NCBI RefSeq assembly: GCF_907165205.1
Contig: NC_058194.1
Coordinates: 28,226,856 to 28,290,855 of the forward strand
Source of the DNA: Coccinella septempunctata
Taxonomy: Eukaryota > Arthropoda > Insecta > Coleoptera > Coccinellidae
Reading direction: 5' to 3'
DNA: 64,000 nucleotides
Shown: positions 1 to 11,170 of the stretch, piece by piece
How the letters are laid out: each line of letters starts with the position of its first letter
Position numbering within the stretch: the stretch's first letter is position 1
Notes under the pieces: generated by a model
Told to the model about the DNA's origin: nothing
What the model saw: only the letters and a program-made list of their open reading frames with translations
Database searches by the model: none
Position numbers and translations under genes: made by a program

Positions 1-1105
1 TAAGTTTTTTTGGTGGCTTCCCAGATATTTTCGTCACACTTACATTGTTAGATCAAGAGAATGTATACTTCTAAACATGTGATTAACCACATATATATAA
101 ATCTGACAAGCGCCTCAGAGCAAAAACCCGTTCAAAGGATATCACGGAACTTCAATATGCAGACGACTGCGCACTTATCGCTAGCAGCCAGCCCAGAGGA
201 TCTACAGATAATGCTGGACACCTATAGACATATATACGAAGCTTTAGGCCTTAGACTCAATATCGACAAAACCAAAATCCTGGTAAGTCGGTCAGAAAGC
301 CTTCAAACACATATCAGCCTGGAGAATGAAACTCTAGAACAGGTCGAGCAGTTCGAATACTTGGGAAGCTTCATAATACTAGGGCTAACCTAGACACGGA
401 AATACACAACCGTATCAATTCAGCATCGCGGGCATTCTGGAGGCTAAAGGTCAGAGTTTTGTCAAAATCACCTCAATCTGAAGACCAAGACAGCTGTTTA
501 CAAAGCAATCGTCCTCCTAACGCTTCTTTACGGAAGCGAAAGCTGGACGCCCTACAGGCGACATATTAAACAGCATGAACAAACGCAACAACGTCATCTA
601 AGACAGATAATGCACATCAGATGGTTCCACAAAGTTTCGAATGCAGAAGTCGTGCAACGAGCGAGTTGTATAACAATTGAGACTCAAGTAACGAGGGCCC
701 GACTCAGATGGAGCGATCACATTCTGAGGATGCAAGACACAAGACTCCCAAAATTAGCTCTGTATGGCGAATTGGCAGAGGGAGCCCGGAAACCAGGAGG
801 CCAGTATGAGCGGTTTAAGGATACACCACATCAATCCCTAAAATCATGCCAGTCATAACTGGGAACAACTAGCGTTAAACAGTTCACAGTGGAGATCTAT
901 GGTGCACAGTTATAATGGAGACTCGAGAAGAATTCAGCGACGGCCAGATCTGGTTGGTGACTATCCATGCCCGGAGTGTGGAAGGATCTGTAGGTCACGG
1001 TTAGGTCTCTTCAGTCACAGGAGGGCACACAGTCGCAATTTGGCCCAAGAAATTATAAGTCTGTTCTTTTTTTATGTCTTTCCCGGTAACGGGATACAGC
1101 AATGA
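1..1105 (+). mobile_element. Degraded non-LTR retrotransposon, 3' part (LINE family 1, copy 1)
   Basis: This is the 3' part of a LINE polyprotein, broken by frameshifts. Around 150-175 the alternative frame reads a YADD box, the catalytic motif of reverse transcriptase; the main frame then continues with LNIDKTKILV and FEYLGS (to ~393), which normally follow it. After a gap the C-terminal region resumes at ~610 (WFHKVSNAEV, RLRWSDHILRMQD, LPKLALYGEL, GGQYERFKDT), as in many animal LINEs. At 965-1045 lies a C2H2 finger (CPECGRICRSRLGLFSHRRAH), a typical tail of Ingi/Vingi-like and related elements. A second copy at 41300-41958 on the other strand keeps the upstream RT part and lacks the YADD block. 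Clade assignment is uncertain. The element is dead. Confidence 0.85.
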
Positions 1106-2056
1106 GATGAGATGATGAATCTGACACGCTCGAGTATGTACAATGATCGTTTTTTTTTACTATTCTGACAGGCTGTCCTAGACAATACCCCCTATATACA
1201 GGTCTAATTTTTGGTAGAAGAACTCTACAGGATCCAAGATATCTCCCCTTGTATTAATCTGACACGCTCGTGTACATCCCGAATTTCCCTCTTGGGCTCA
1301 CCAACTATTGGTATATGCATGTCGATCAAATTTCCCTTTCCTTTCGTTACTCCACACAGCATAATGATGGCTCGACTCCCTTCTCAACTGAACAAAATCG
1401 CTCGGAAAGAGTCATCCGCAAAAATTAATCCCTCGAAATATCCCCAAAATCCCCCCATTCACTCCTTATATCGCCGCGAAGAGTCGCGGTAGCAGGAATC
1501 AGGCTTCCCTTTCTTCTGCAGAACGGCCGGGGGTCGGGGAATCTGTAAACATCAGAATCTTCACAATTTGATGAATAACGCAATAACGTCGAGTGCCCCT
1601 CGCAACGTTCAAAGAAAACGTTTCGAAAGATTTGTGTAAACGAAGCCGCCTTGCCTCATCGGAGAGACGCGAAAGAGGCCATCTGCTCTTTTATCCAAGG
1701 CACAAGTGCGATTTTATCCTGAAACGTCCCGTCGTACAAGGAAAGGCAGGGTTGAGGAGTTATTCCAGGGTGACTGTTTCTCTTCACTTGCGATAAATAG
1801 AATTTATGAACAGCTTGTGGAATTCGAGCGAAAATCAGAGGAAACCCTGTATAAATATTTCATTTTGAAGTACTTCGAAGAACTCTCAGATGCTACCATT
1901 CATCTTTCCTCTTTCATTATCGACAGAAAATACAAGCTTCATTTAAAATGACTGATTTATGTATGTCGAATCGGGAGTTCCAGTAATCGAAGAATAGTAG
2001 GTATTTGCCCACATCAATCAATGATAATGTAATATCTAGTAGATGGATATTCTATA
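1106..2056. other. No gene seen; two CTCGAGCGTGTCAGAT-like motifs
   Basis: Nothing codes here that I recognise. Two inverted copies of a motif read on the plus strand as ATCTGACACGCTCGAG occur near 1119 and 1257. The same motif recurs in opposite orientation at 11.57-11.84 kb. The short open frames at 1211-1951 have no recognisable product. Confidence 0.5.
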
Positions 2057-2738
2057 CTAGGTTAGTCCTTGACTGGTTCAAATATTTTAACAGTAGATTC
2101 CTGAGGTCAAAAGAAACACTTTTTTCCTTTACCATTTTTTCCGATTCGGCCCCAATAAAAAGATATAGCCATTTTAAGTTTTCATAATGAGCTATGCCAC
2201 CCCTGGACAAACAAAATTCCCTTCAGAATAACAAGCTAAATCTATGGTACTACACATCCGTGGATGTTTAAAACAGCGTTGCATTCAGTAATCAATTTTC
2301 CAAATATCACACATATTTTTGATTTTTGAACATCAAATCACTCGAAAACGGTGCGTTATACGAAAAAATATGAGGAATACTTTTATTTTACAAAACGCTC
2401 AAACATTCATAAGATAGCGTCCAACTTAGTGTCCAAGTTGATTTCTTCGAATTGTTGGTATTTTTATGGTACGTATTGGTCATAATGAGAAACTGGAGGA
2501 CATAGGTAATATCTTGTGTTAGAAAAAGATTCATCGAATAACTGAAAAACTATATTTCGAAATTCGTTTCATTCCATAAAACGGTTTGAGAGGTAGAACT
2601 AAAATACCATTTTTTATGATATTTCAACAGCCTGTGTCTTTTAAACCCAGCTGATTCGAAAAAAATGGTAAACGAAAAAAGTGTTTCTTTTGATCTCAAG
2701 AATCTACTGTTAAAATACTTTCACGAGTCAAAGACTGT
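2057..2738. mobile_element. Repeat A MITE, copy 1
   Basis: A ~680-bp non-coding element with imperfect inverted ends of ~80-100 bp. The left end reads GTCCTTGACTGGTTCAAATA then ACAGTAGATTC; the right end is its reverse complement and finishes GAGTCAAAGACTGTAT. The interior contains the family landmarks GATAGCGTCCAACTTAG and CTCGAAAACGGTGC. Six more copies or fragments lie in this window (5050, 9058, 14195, 25428, 41123, 51539). Better-preserved ends read CAGGGTGAGTCTTTGAC and are flanked by TA, which suggests a Tc1/mariner-type non-autonomous family. Confidence 0.85.
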
Positions 2739-2916
2739 ATTTGTACGCATGCGGATAAAGTATGTTCAGGTAGTTGAACCATCTTGCATTCAAGGATTTT
2801 CTTGTAGCCATAATTTCAAGGTAATTCATTACCTTACCTTACCCAAAGATATTTTGCTGTTTGTTGGAGAAATTGCAGATGCAATGAGTAAATCATTCAG
2901 TGTTTTCTTTTTTATA

Positions 2917-2969
2917 AATTGGGCCTGAAGATGACCTCGTGTAGAGGTCGAAACATGTAGCCTGTTCAT
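2917..2969 (+). ncRNA. Hammerhead-ribozyme-like motif (type I, minimal helix III)
   Basis: CTGAAGA (2925-2931) fits the hammerhead core CUGANGA. It is followed by one unpaired T, a six-pair helix II (GACCTC 2933-2938 with GAGGTC 2944-2949, loop GTGTA), then GAAAC (2950-2954), a two-base loop and the cleavage-type triplet GTA (2957-2959). This allows the two-pair AC/GU helix III known in Penelope-like-element ribozymes. Helix I is GGGC (2921-2924) with GCCT (2960-2963). The unpaired T before helix II is non-canonical. The homologue at 13907-13964 keeps the layout with a different helix I and helix II. Confidence 0.5.
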
Positions 2970-3840
2970 TATTAAAAGAATTTTGGAGTTCACATAGAGC
3001 TGACTTATTCCTCTTATTGGAATTACACTACCAAAGCAACTGAAATTGATTCACACTGATTTTAAAGTAAGAAGTTCGACAGTTAGTTATGAATTTTTAA
3101 GGAAATTATTTCCAATATTTGAACTAGTGTCTGGTATTTCATTTCCTGAGATCATAATTCTAGATCGGTATTAGTTGGGTTTAGTTTTTGACCATCCACG
3201 TTTCCTATATCCTGTGAAAAATCTAGAATTATTTCTCTCATTCTTTTTTTTTTCATATATTCTCCCAAAAGGGAAATTTCTGAGAAAACGTTAAGAAGAG
3301 ATAGAAGTTTAGTTCCTAATGGGATTGGCTTTGTATACTCTACCGAAACATACTATCGAATTGTTATATTTGTATCACCAAAATGAAAGGATAAATGTTT
3401 TTTCATTCGGTTGTTATCAAGTACTAACGATATCTGAAATTATACTGGAGATATATTGGGTTCAAACTAAAAATGATAAAGCACACATCTTAACCATTGA
3501 CATCAATAGGTATATATTTTACTGAGCATAGATTTGTCCGGAATACTCAGTCACAAATAATAACCCCTTCATCTGATAAACCTACGATATCATTCATCAG
3601 TTAGCATGAATTATTTAGCCAAACACTTGAAAAATTCAAACGAAATTCGAGCAATAACAAATATCCTAACCTCAATTCCGGCCTAAACCGGTATCGTACA
3701 TTTTGCGCAACAGAAACCTCCGAAAACCTCATCCCACGAGCGAATTTTTCAATTCCCCGCAACAATACATTCGTAATACCCACCAAACTGCCGTCATAAT
3801 ATCCCATAAGCTCCGGATAGATCAGCATCTCGCAATAATC
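2970..3840. other. AT-rich stretch, no gene seen
   Basis: No repeat end, coding motif or RNA gene was recognised. The short open frame at 3319-3525 is AT-rich and unremarkable. Confidence 0.5.
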
Positions 3841-4215
3841 CATGATGACGATGACGGACGAACGGCAAAACCTGACGGACGCGAACCCGGCAAAAAAGAC
3901 GTGGACCGGCCCTATCGACGACCGCTGCTCGTACGGAACCGCTGTGTGTACGCGAGTTTGCGGCGCGGGACACGCAACAGGAACTATCGTCCGTTCGGTT
4001 TTCCACCCGGGGCGGACATGTTTGTTTATATTATCGCATCTGAGCCAAGCCACCACGCTACGAAGCTGTGTTTTCGTGCGCGCACACAATGAGAGACGGA
4101 TTTACGCTGAAACTGCTGAAAGATCGCCCCTGCTGCCGCTCTCCGAGCCAGCGTCTGGTTGGACGGGACGGGAGGGTCATGGGCGCCGTTTCCGGGGATG
4201 ATGGCAAGGGGCTTC
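3841..4215. other. CpG-rich unique block
   Basis: A sharp rise in GC and CpG against AT-rich surroundings. Open frames appear on both strands (up to 162 residues, 3601-4089 minus), but none resembles a protein I know, and overlapping frames on both strands are expected when stops are scarce. It could be a regulatory element or an unrecognised exon. Confidence 0.4.
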
Positions 4216-4357
4216 CCCGATAGATTCGTCGGGTTACGACAGAAACTGGGACATATGTCATCAGAAGTACGTTTTTTATTTCAAAATACGGAGTATCCTT
4301 CTCAAATGAAAGATTAGCACTAGCAGACTTCAATATTGGATTGATTTCATTCAAAAT

Positions 4358-4836
4358 ATGATTTATACGAAAGCGCTGAAGTGCCACACACAAAAAAAAT
4401 TCCAAATGAACAATTCTGACTTGCAAGTCGGAATTCTCTGTGAGCTTGTCAGAATCAATAACGTCCGTTAAAACTTTTGAAAGAAAAGAGATAGGGTAGG
4501 CGTAGGTTAAGGGTCCAAATGTGCCTATACATGCCTTAAATGAGACAAATCTGCTCTGCAGTGGGTAGTTTGCTCACATGATCCGGCAACAATCGAATGA
4601 AACAAAGCAAATATCATTCGACCAATTCTAGCCCCACTACTGTCTTGCATCTCAGAATTCTGACTTGTATCTCAGAATTCCGACTTGTATCTCAGAATTC
4701 CGACTTGTTACTCAGAATTCTGACTTGCAATTCGGAATTCCGACTTTTAACTCAGAATTCTGACTTAGTAAGTCGAAATTATACGTTTGGATTTTTTTTT
4801 GGTGTGGCCCGCCAGCGCTTTCGTAGATTTATCCAT
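4358..4836. mobile_element. MITE with internal 20-bp minisatellite
   Basis: Imperfect inverted ends: ATTTATACGAAAGCGCTGAA then CCACAC and a poly-A run on the left, and the reverse complement (GGTGTGG, then CCAGCGCTTTCGTAGATTTA) on the right, about 45 bp each. The interior holds TCTGACTTGCAAGTCGGAATT-type words and the six-unit array at 4651-4770. It has no coding capacity. Confidence 0.7.
4651..4770. repeat. 20-bp minisatellite, six units
   Basis: Six consecutive 20-bp units of the form CTCAGAATTCTGACTTGTAT, exactly in register. Each contains the palindrome AGAATTCT or a close variant. Units differ by one to five bases. Confidence 0.95.
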
Positions 4837-5049
4837 CATCGATGCATAAAATCATCATAATATATCCGATACGTTGAGTATAAAGGCATCAACTTGTGAT
4901 TATTGAACCTGCACCATAATTCACTGACTGCCTATGAAATATTCAACAATCACTCGTGATTTATGAGGCATTATTCACTGATCAATTGAACTTTATGATC
5001 AGAATTACATATAGAAGCTCTGAACATGAAATGCTGCTATATACAGGAC

Positions 5050-5125
5050 GATTCTTTGGCTCGTACAAATATTTTAACAGTAGATTTTCGAGGTCAAAAG
5101 AAACCTTTTTCTTTATCATTTTTTT
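5050..5125. mobile_element. Repeat A MITE, end fragment
   Basis: Only one terminal segment of repeat A is left: CTCGTACAAATATTTTAACA, then GTAGATT, GAGGTCAAAAGAAAC and ATCATTTTTTTGTG. Confidence 0.75.
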
Positions 5126-6433
5126 GTGACAGGTCACAAGCTCTCGTCAAAAATTCTTCCAATTGTGTTCTTTTCCCTACTGCAATGAGCTTACTATGTC
5201 TATGTTTGTAGAGACCACCATCAAAGGCCTATATAGGGCAATCCTTATTGAAATTACCCTTATTACTCTTCTTATTATTTGAACTTGGAAAAGCAAAAAG
5301 GTTGAAGGACACGCTTGGGACGCAAATCAACAACATGATTCGTTCACATGCTGATTTGTCAGTGGAGGCCATTAACAGAAAACCCGCCATCCAGTCTTCT
5401 CCGAAAGTCGAATGAATCTCTAAATTTTCAGCCCTCAATGTTGGTTCATCGACAGCAACATCCTTACACTATGAGACCATTCTAAAATCCCGCGTCTACG
5501 CCCATGGAGAAGGCCAATTGCATTTCAATATTTCAGGATTTCGGCGATCGGCAGGAGAACACATATCGCTGTCGATATCGTCTATTTATAGGACGCGCGA
5601 TGAATTCCTGCTCAATCGTTGGTCGGTTCCTGAGGACGTCGAAGTTCATGATCGATTATATGGTCGGAATTGATGGCAGCCAACGTTTGCTTTTGTGTAA
5701 TAGCTATAAGAGAATTCTTCGGGGGGTTTCGGAAAGCGTTTACGACTTCCTGTTAATTCCAGGAAAGACTGTTACGTTCAAATTGAAAAATGTGCTTCTC
5801 TGCCAGTTATTTATATCTGACTTCTCTGTGTCAATGAGTGAGACGAGCTGCTGCGGATTGAAGTTTTTAGAGCCACCATGAAGAATTACTCATAACAATG
5901 CAACCTTTAAATGGAACTGTCAGTTTGGTCTAGATATTTATGAAAGGTCGAATTGCGAGGGCTGAAGGCCCGAGCTACTACTGAAGGCGAATCGCGAAGG
6001 CCGTACGCTCGAGCTACTGACAAAGAACAATCAGCCTGTAAAGGTGAATCTGCCCACAAGGTGTATCTATAGGCTAACTAGTGATAATAAGAATAAATCA
6101 TCAAGCAGTGTCACAAGGCTTGAGCTTGCAAGTCACATATTAGGCAATGTACATAAAGAAGTAGTAAATGGTTTTACTTCAGGTTATTAAAAGGCACTTA
6201 TACATTTTATAAGCAACTGACAAAGATAGTTTTACAGCAAAGAGTATCAACTCTTCGATTATAGTGAAAAAAAATACTCTTCCTTATGCATTGCATATGG
6301 ATATAACGAGCCATATTCTGAAGATTTGACGAGTGAGTTTTGTAGGGTTATTGCTGGGACTGTGGTGGAGGCGACAGGGCTCCTTATGTTCCTTAGGGTC
6401 TGTAGTTTCTAGTCGGCATCATAATTTGTTAAT
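5126..6433. other. No gene seen
   Basis: Unique-looking, moderately AT-rich DNA. A 125-residue open frame at 5504-5881 has no recognisable domain. Around 5950-6020 GAAGGC and CGAGCTACT are repeated twice, without a larger structure. Confidence 0.45.
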
Positions 6434-6960
6434 GGCGTTTAAGTGCCTCCTTTCGGACAGCCAAAAAAACATGAAGACAAAGAATTGGAAGCTTTACTCG
6501 ATGAGAATCCATGTCAAACGCAAGGAACTCTTGCAGAATTGTGTATCTTACCCAACATGCAATTTCAGTACAATTATATCTAATACGTGGAAATCATTCG
6601 AAAGCAAGGCAATTGAATGCCTGAACTGCACAGTGAGGAGTTGAAAGGCCTAATATCGCGAAACTCTTGAAAAATAATTCAGAAATGCTCAAGTGAAACA
6701 TTTAACCACACCAGCTTCATTCTCCAGACCTTGCCACTTCTGATCACTGATTTTTTTCCAGGGATGCAGCAAGATTTGGCAGGCACCGACTCACTTCTTT
6801 CGCAAAAATCGAAAATTCAGTCCCACCTTGGACCGACTCAAAAGACGAGCCATTTGTTCGTGGTGGAACTCGGAAATTGCCTTAGAGGTGGATGAAAATA
6901 GTAGCGAGCGATGGAGAAGACTTTGAACTCTGTTCATTCATCATATTCTGGAAGAAATGC
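6434..6960 (+). pseudogene. mariner transposase relic (mariner-2), centre deleted
   Basis: Two pieces of a Tc1/mariner transposase in the same orientation. Near 6477-6640 the reading, with frameshifts, includes EALLDENPCQTQGTLAEL and a downstream RKQGN, matching the DNA-binding half of cecropia/Hsmar-type mariners. Near 6700-6940 it resumes with a DLATSDH-like remnant of the PDLAPSD box, then GMQQDLAGT and, at the end, VASDGEDFE. The catalytic centre between them is missing. Many frameshifts mark an old, dead copy. Ends and inverted repeats were not found. Confidence 0.75.
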
Positions 6961-7705
6961 ATTTTCGACCATAAGGAAACGCAACGAACCAATTTTTACA
7001 TCAATATGAAGAAAAATCCCGCTGATGAAAAACTCAACACTATCATTTTTCTACGTCAAAAATAGACATGTGTTCACACAACCAAAATCTGGGGGAAATA
7101 AATCAATCGACGATGATACTGGGAATTCGTTTGTGGATTTACTATAAAGGAATTTCATTGAAACACCGACTATAATACACAACGCTGACGCTTCCGCAAC
7201 AATCTATGAATAATCGGTTTATAAATACTGAAAAATCTGCCGTTGCCAGCTGAACGATTTGTCGTAGTTTTCGGTGATGATGCAAGAGTAACGAAACCCG
7301 AAATCCAATTAATTTTCCGAACGCTTTAATTGAGACTGAATAATCACTAACGAGATTGATTCGGTAGAAAATAATTAAGCGGTTGATTTATTGGATAGTC
7401 TTGGAAAACACGTCGATCAATTCGATTGGATTTATTCGCACTGGAATGAAAGGACTGAAAGAGAAAAAAAGGCATCGAGGACATTCAAAGTGGGGATTTT
7501 TACGGAGTGAGTTGAAAAAAGCGATACACATTTTCAGACAAGAATCGAGTATATCCAAGGGAAAACCTTTTAAAAACAGTCTCATTTATTCGGATAATAA
7601 TTCATGTCAGGCCAGTCAAAAGATGACTTGAATTGAATTTTTTGTGCACCGCCTGCTGCGGAGATGACATAATGATTACCCCCTACCTCTGAGAAACAAA
7701 AAAAG
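6961..7705. other. No gene seen
   Basis: AT-rich DNA without recognisable repeats. Open frames at 7383-7631 (plus) and 7388-7585 (minus) overlap each other and have no known domain. Confidence 0.45.
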
Positions 7706-7957
7706 TTTAGGTTACGTTGGATTAGGTTACGTTAGATTAGGTTGCGTTAGATTAGGTTACGTTAGATTAGGTTACGTTAGATTAGGTTACGTTAGATTAG
7801 GTTACGTTAGATTAGGTTACGTTAGATTAGGTTACGTTAGATTAGGTTACGTTAGATTAGGTTACGTTAGATTAGGTTACGTTAGTTTAGGTTACGTTAG
7901 TTTAGGTTACGTCATTTAGGTTACGTTAGATTAGGTTAGGTTAGGTTACGTTAGTTT
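7706..7957. repeat. TTAGGTTACGTTAGA minisatellite
   Basis: About 16 tandem units of 15 bp, TTAGGTTACGTTAGA, with a few variants (GTTTAGG, and a TTAGGTTAGGTTAGG run near 7930). The unit is built from insect-telomere-like TTAGG with changes, so it may derive from interstitial telomeric sequence. Confidence 0.95.
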
Positions 7958-8470
7958 ATGCATCACGTTATTCATACCTTGAGCCTTCTCACTCCATAGC
8001 TATAAGCAAGCATTCATTCCTTGCATAGAAAGATTGAAGAATCTCTTTCAAAACCGTTCAGGACCAACAAAATCGTACGCTTTGTACAGATCCGTTTTCC
8101 CCGTTTCTCTACGCCCAAATTCGGCCCAAAAAATAGACAAACGACAACGAATCGACGGACATCAAGATCCTATTTATTTCGATACGATTCTCTGTGTAGG
8201 ATATCTTTTATAGAGTGTAGTTTATTGTAGACGAGACATTCTCGCGGATATTCGAATTCACTCGACCGTTCGGAGATTTCCTGCACCGTCTCCTGCTGAA
8301 TATAAAAAGGTCCTTTGTCAAATTCGAATTCGATGGATTCGATACGAGGACCCCCGGCAAAATGAATTGATGAATGGTAGGAATGGAGAAGGATTATTCC
8401 GATTCGGTGGCGATTTTTGAACTAGGGGGAACTTTCATTCGAAACTGAATTTTATATTCAATAAACTGAT
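7958..8470. other. No gene seen
   Basis: Unique, moderately GC-containing DNA with frequent TCGAATTC-like words (8250-8340). No coding motif recognised. Confidence 0.45.
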
Positions 8471-8712
8471 TTGATTCAGATGCATACCGCCCGCTGATAT
8501 AAATATCATCAAGTGTTACGATCTGAATATATGAACTAGACAATTTGCCATCGTCAGGGCCCTAAATGGAGAACGCCCCACCTCCACCGAAGAAAAGCAG
8601 GTGCTGAGCATGGTTTCGGTCTCATTTGACCTCATCAGAGAAACATATCTCCTTCTTCGATGGAAAACGTTTGGAATTGATGGACTCTTATTCAATACTG
8701 GCACGCGCTACT
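8471..8712 (-). repeat. Repeat B, single arm
   Basis: One arm plus loop of the foldback seen complete at 49447-49881: GATTCAGATGCATACC, AAGTGTTACGAT, AATTTGCCATCGTCAG and CTACTGAGTACTATC occur in the same order. It carries a hammerhead-like motif on the minus strand (8605-8643). Confidence 0.85.
8603..8643 (-). ncRNA. Hammerhead-ribozyme-like motif in repeat B single arm
   Basis: On the minus strand the core CTGATGA (complement of 8632-8638) is intact. It is followed by a perfect four-pair helix II (GGTC with GACC, loop AAATGA) and GAAAC (8613-8617). The cleavage triplet, GTC in the 49.5-kb copies, is changed to CTC here, so self-cleavage is not expected. Confidence 0.6.
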
Positions 8713-9057
8713 GAGTACTATCCAGTAGCACAGAGAAGAAATTTAATCTTTGTGTTTTTTTCTGAAATATATCAAGGCAGTTTGGGGAAGGATAATGACT
8801 GAGGCAAAATTTTGTAAAAAATACCTTGATCTACTGGCACAGACTCTCAGAAAAACCTTAAGAAGATATTGAACAGAATAGCACGTTGTTCATGTTTAAA
8901 GTTGTAGAAAAAATATTTAGCCATTTTTTGCTTGGTATTTCAGTATTTTCTACAAAGTAAATTTACTTCGGTCAAGGAATGAATTCAAAAATATGGGAAA
9001 ACATATAATTAACGTTTATACAGATTGGACCGTTGCATACGAAACATCTACTTTGTA
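8713..9057. other. No gene seen
   Basis: AT-rich spacer between repeat B and repeat A; no recognisable feature. Confidence 0.5.
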
Positions 9058-10457
9058 GATCGTCTTTGACTAGTACAAATATTTGAACCGTTGATTTTTG
9101 AGGTCGAAAGAAACACTTTTTTTATACCTTTTTTTTCGATTCTGCCCTGATAAAAAGATATAGCCTCTTTAAGTTTCCATAATGAGCTGTGCCACCCATG
9201 AAAAATCAAAATTCCCTTCAGAATAACCAGCTAAATCTTTTATGTGACACTACACATCTGTGGATCTTTTGAACCGAAGCGTATGCAGCCAAAGTACACA
9301 ATTTCTTAAATTTCACAGATTCACTTTTTAATTTTTGAACATCAAATAACTCGAAAACGGTGCATTGTACGAGAAAATATAAAGAATATGTACTTTTATT
9401 TCACAAAACGCTCAAATATTCATTAGATAGCGTCCAACTTAGTTTCAAGAGTTGGGTTCTTTGAATTTTTTGTTTTTTTTATAGTAGGTAATGGTCATAA
9501 TCAGAAAAGACGTGGGTGATATCTTGTTTCCGAAAAAGATTCATCAAATAAATGAAGAACTATACAGGGTTTTCATAAATTGAACGAACAAACGAAAAGG
9601 GGAGATTCCTTAAGTGAGTTTAAGAAAAAAAAGTCCCATAAACATGGGGTCGCAAACGTTTCGTTTTCGAGATACAGAGTGTTGAAGTTTGAATTTTTTT
9701 CAAAAAAATAAATAACCACAAATGCACCCACCTTCACTTTTTATAAAAACAACGTTCGATGTGTCAAAACTGGCACTGAATTCATTCACCACAGATTACA
9801 AACTGGCCTTCCTATCATAGTTACGAGAATTTCGAGAGAATCGTTCAAAATTTTTTTTCTCGAAATCGTTGGTAGATACGACAAAACTACAAGAGACCGA
9901 AAAGTTTAGTATAAGAACAAAGCTTCTTTTTACATTTTTTCAAATTAACAGTTGCTCACCAAAAAAAAGTTCTGCAGAAGAACAGGTGGCAGTGTAGAGA
10001 AAAAATATCACCCTGTAGATCTTCTATCGAAATTGCCATGTCACGTAGTGAGAACCCTAAAATGTAATATCTCTGCCAAATTTCAGTTGAATATCTTGTG
10101 AAGTGTAGATACTATAAGAAAAAAACTTGAAAAAAATTCAAACTTCAACACTCTGTATCTCGAAAATGAAACGTTTGCGACCCCATGTTTATGGGACTTT
10201 TTTTTTCTTAAACTCACTTAAGGAATCTCCCCTTTTCGTTTGTACGTTCAATTTAGGAACACCCTGTATTCTGAAATTCATTCAATTCGATAAAACCATT
10301 TGTGAAGTAAAACTAAAAATAAAATTTTTCATGGTTTTTCAACAGCCTGTATCTTTTGAACCGAGCCGATTAGGAAAAAATGGTATAGGAATAAAGTGTC
10401 CCTTTTGACCTCAAGAATCTACTGTTAAAATATTTGTACGAGACAAACACACGGCCT
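9058..10457. mobile_element. Repeat A MITE, copy 2, split by a nested element
   Basis: The left part (9058-9564) and right part (10267-10457) together make one repeat A copy, with ends TCTTTGACTAGTACAAATAT and, on the right, TTAAAATATTTGTACGAGAC. The 702-bp nested element sits where other copies read AACTATATTTCGAAATTC. Confidence 0.9.
9565..10266. mobile_element. 702-bp TA-flanked MITE nested in repeat A
   Basis: Inverted arms of ~144 bp. The left starts CAGGGTTTTCATAAATTG and runs through GAAAAGGGGAGATTCC, CATAAACATGGGGTCGC and GATACAGAGTGTTGAAG. The right (10123-10266) is its near-perfect reverse complement and ends GGAACACCCTG. TA is present on both sides (9563-9564 and 10267-10268), and removing the element with one TA restores repeat A. 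This supports a Tc1/mariner-type non-autonomous element younger than its host repeat. Confidence 0.9.
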
Positions 10458-11170
10458 GTATTTGCTGTTATTTTCTCAAAACCTTAGCACTTCATTGTTA
10501 AACCATAAATAGTACCTAAATAATAATACCATTATGGCAGAAGGAAAAAAATTGAATTTTTTTTGCATTCTCTCCGAATCAACTACTTCCAGTCCTCTTA
10601 TTCTGGTGAGTGCCGTTCTGTACGATCCTCGGTCGACGCAAATTTCAAGATTGCATTCTTCCCCCCAAAACCACCTCGCTCACAAGTCGAACTCGACGAC
10701 CTCCGCACGCACGTTGGAGGAGCGGTTGGCTCCCATTCACCGAGCCCGCTCGTGCGTTCAACAATCCCCCCGTCCGCCCTCCTGCCTCCACCACCGCCAC
10801 CGCCGTTTCAATCCATTGTGCCGGATTTTTACTGCCTCCCCTAACCTTCCCGTTCATGTATGAACGAGTAGAATGCTCTTACACCTTATTGAATTTCAAC
10901 TGGGACGTTATATATTATCATCGCTCGTACGTCTTGTCGTTTGGGAATTTGTGGTTATTCTATGCGGCCCTGATGCTCTCGCGGTATCGCCAGTTTTATT
11001 CGGCCGTCCGGACTTGAAATGATTGCTTTTTTCGAATCCGAATGAGACGGGGGATTTCACGTCGGTCGGTCATGGGGAAGCAGGGTTTGGTTGCTACGAG
11101 GCCGGGGGCTATGTTGTCCTTTTTTGTGAATAAACGATTCATGTGTGTTGAGTGTTTTCTGTTGGACGTA
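10458..11170. other. GC-rich unique block, no gene identified
   Basis: From ~10600 to 11100 the sequence is GC-rich with CCACCGCCACCGCC-like runs. Open frames exist in several frames on both strands (10534-10863, 10610-11017, 10645-10857 minus); none matches a family I know. A regulatory or non-coding transcript role is possible. Confidence 0.35.
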
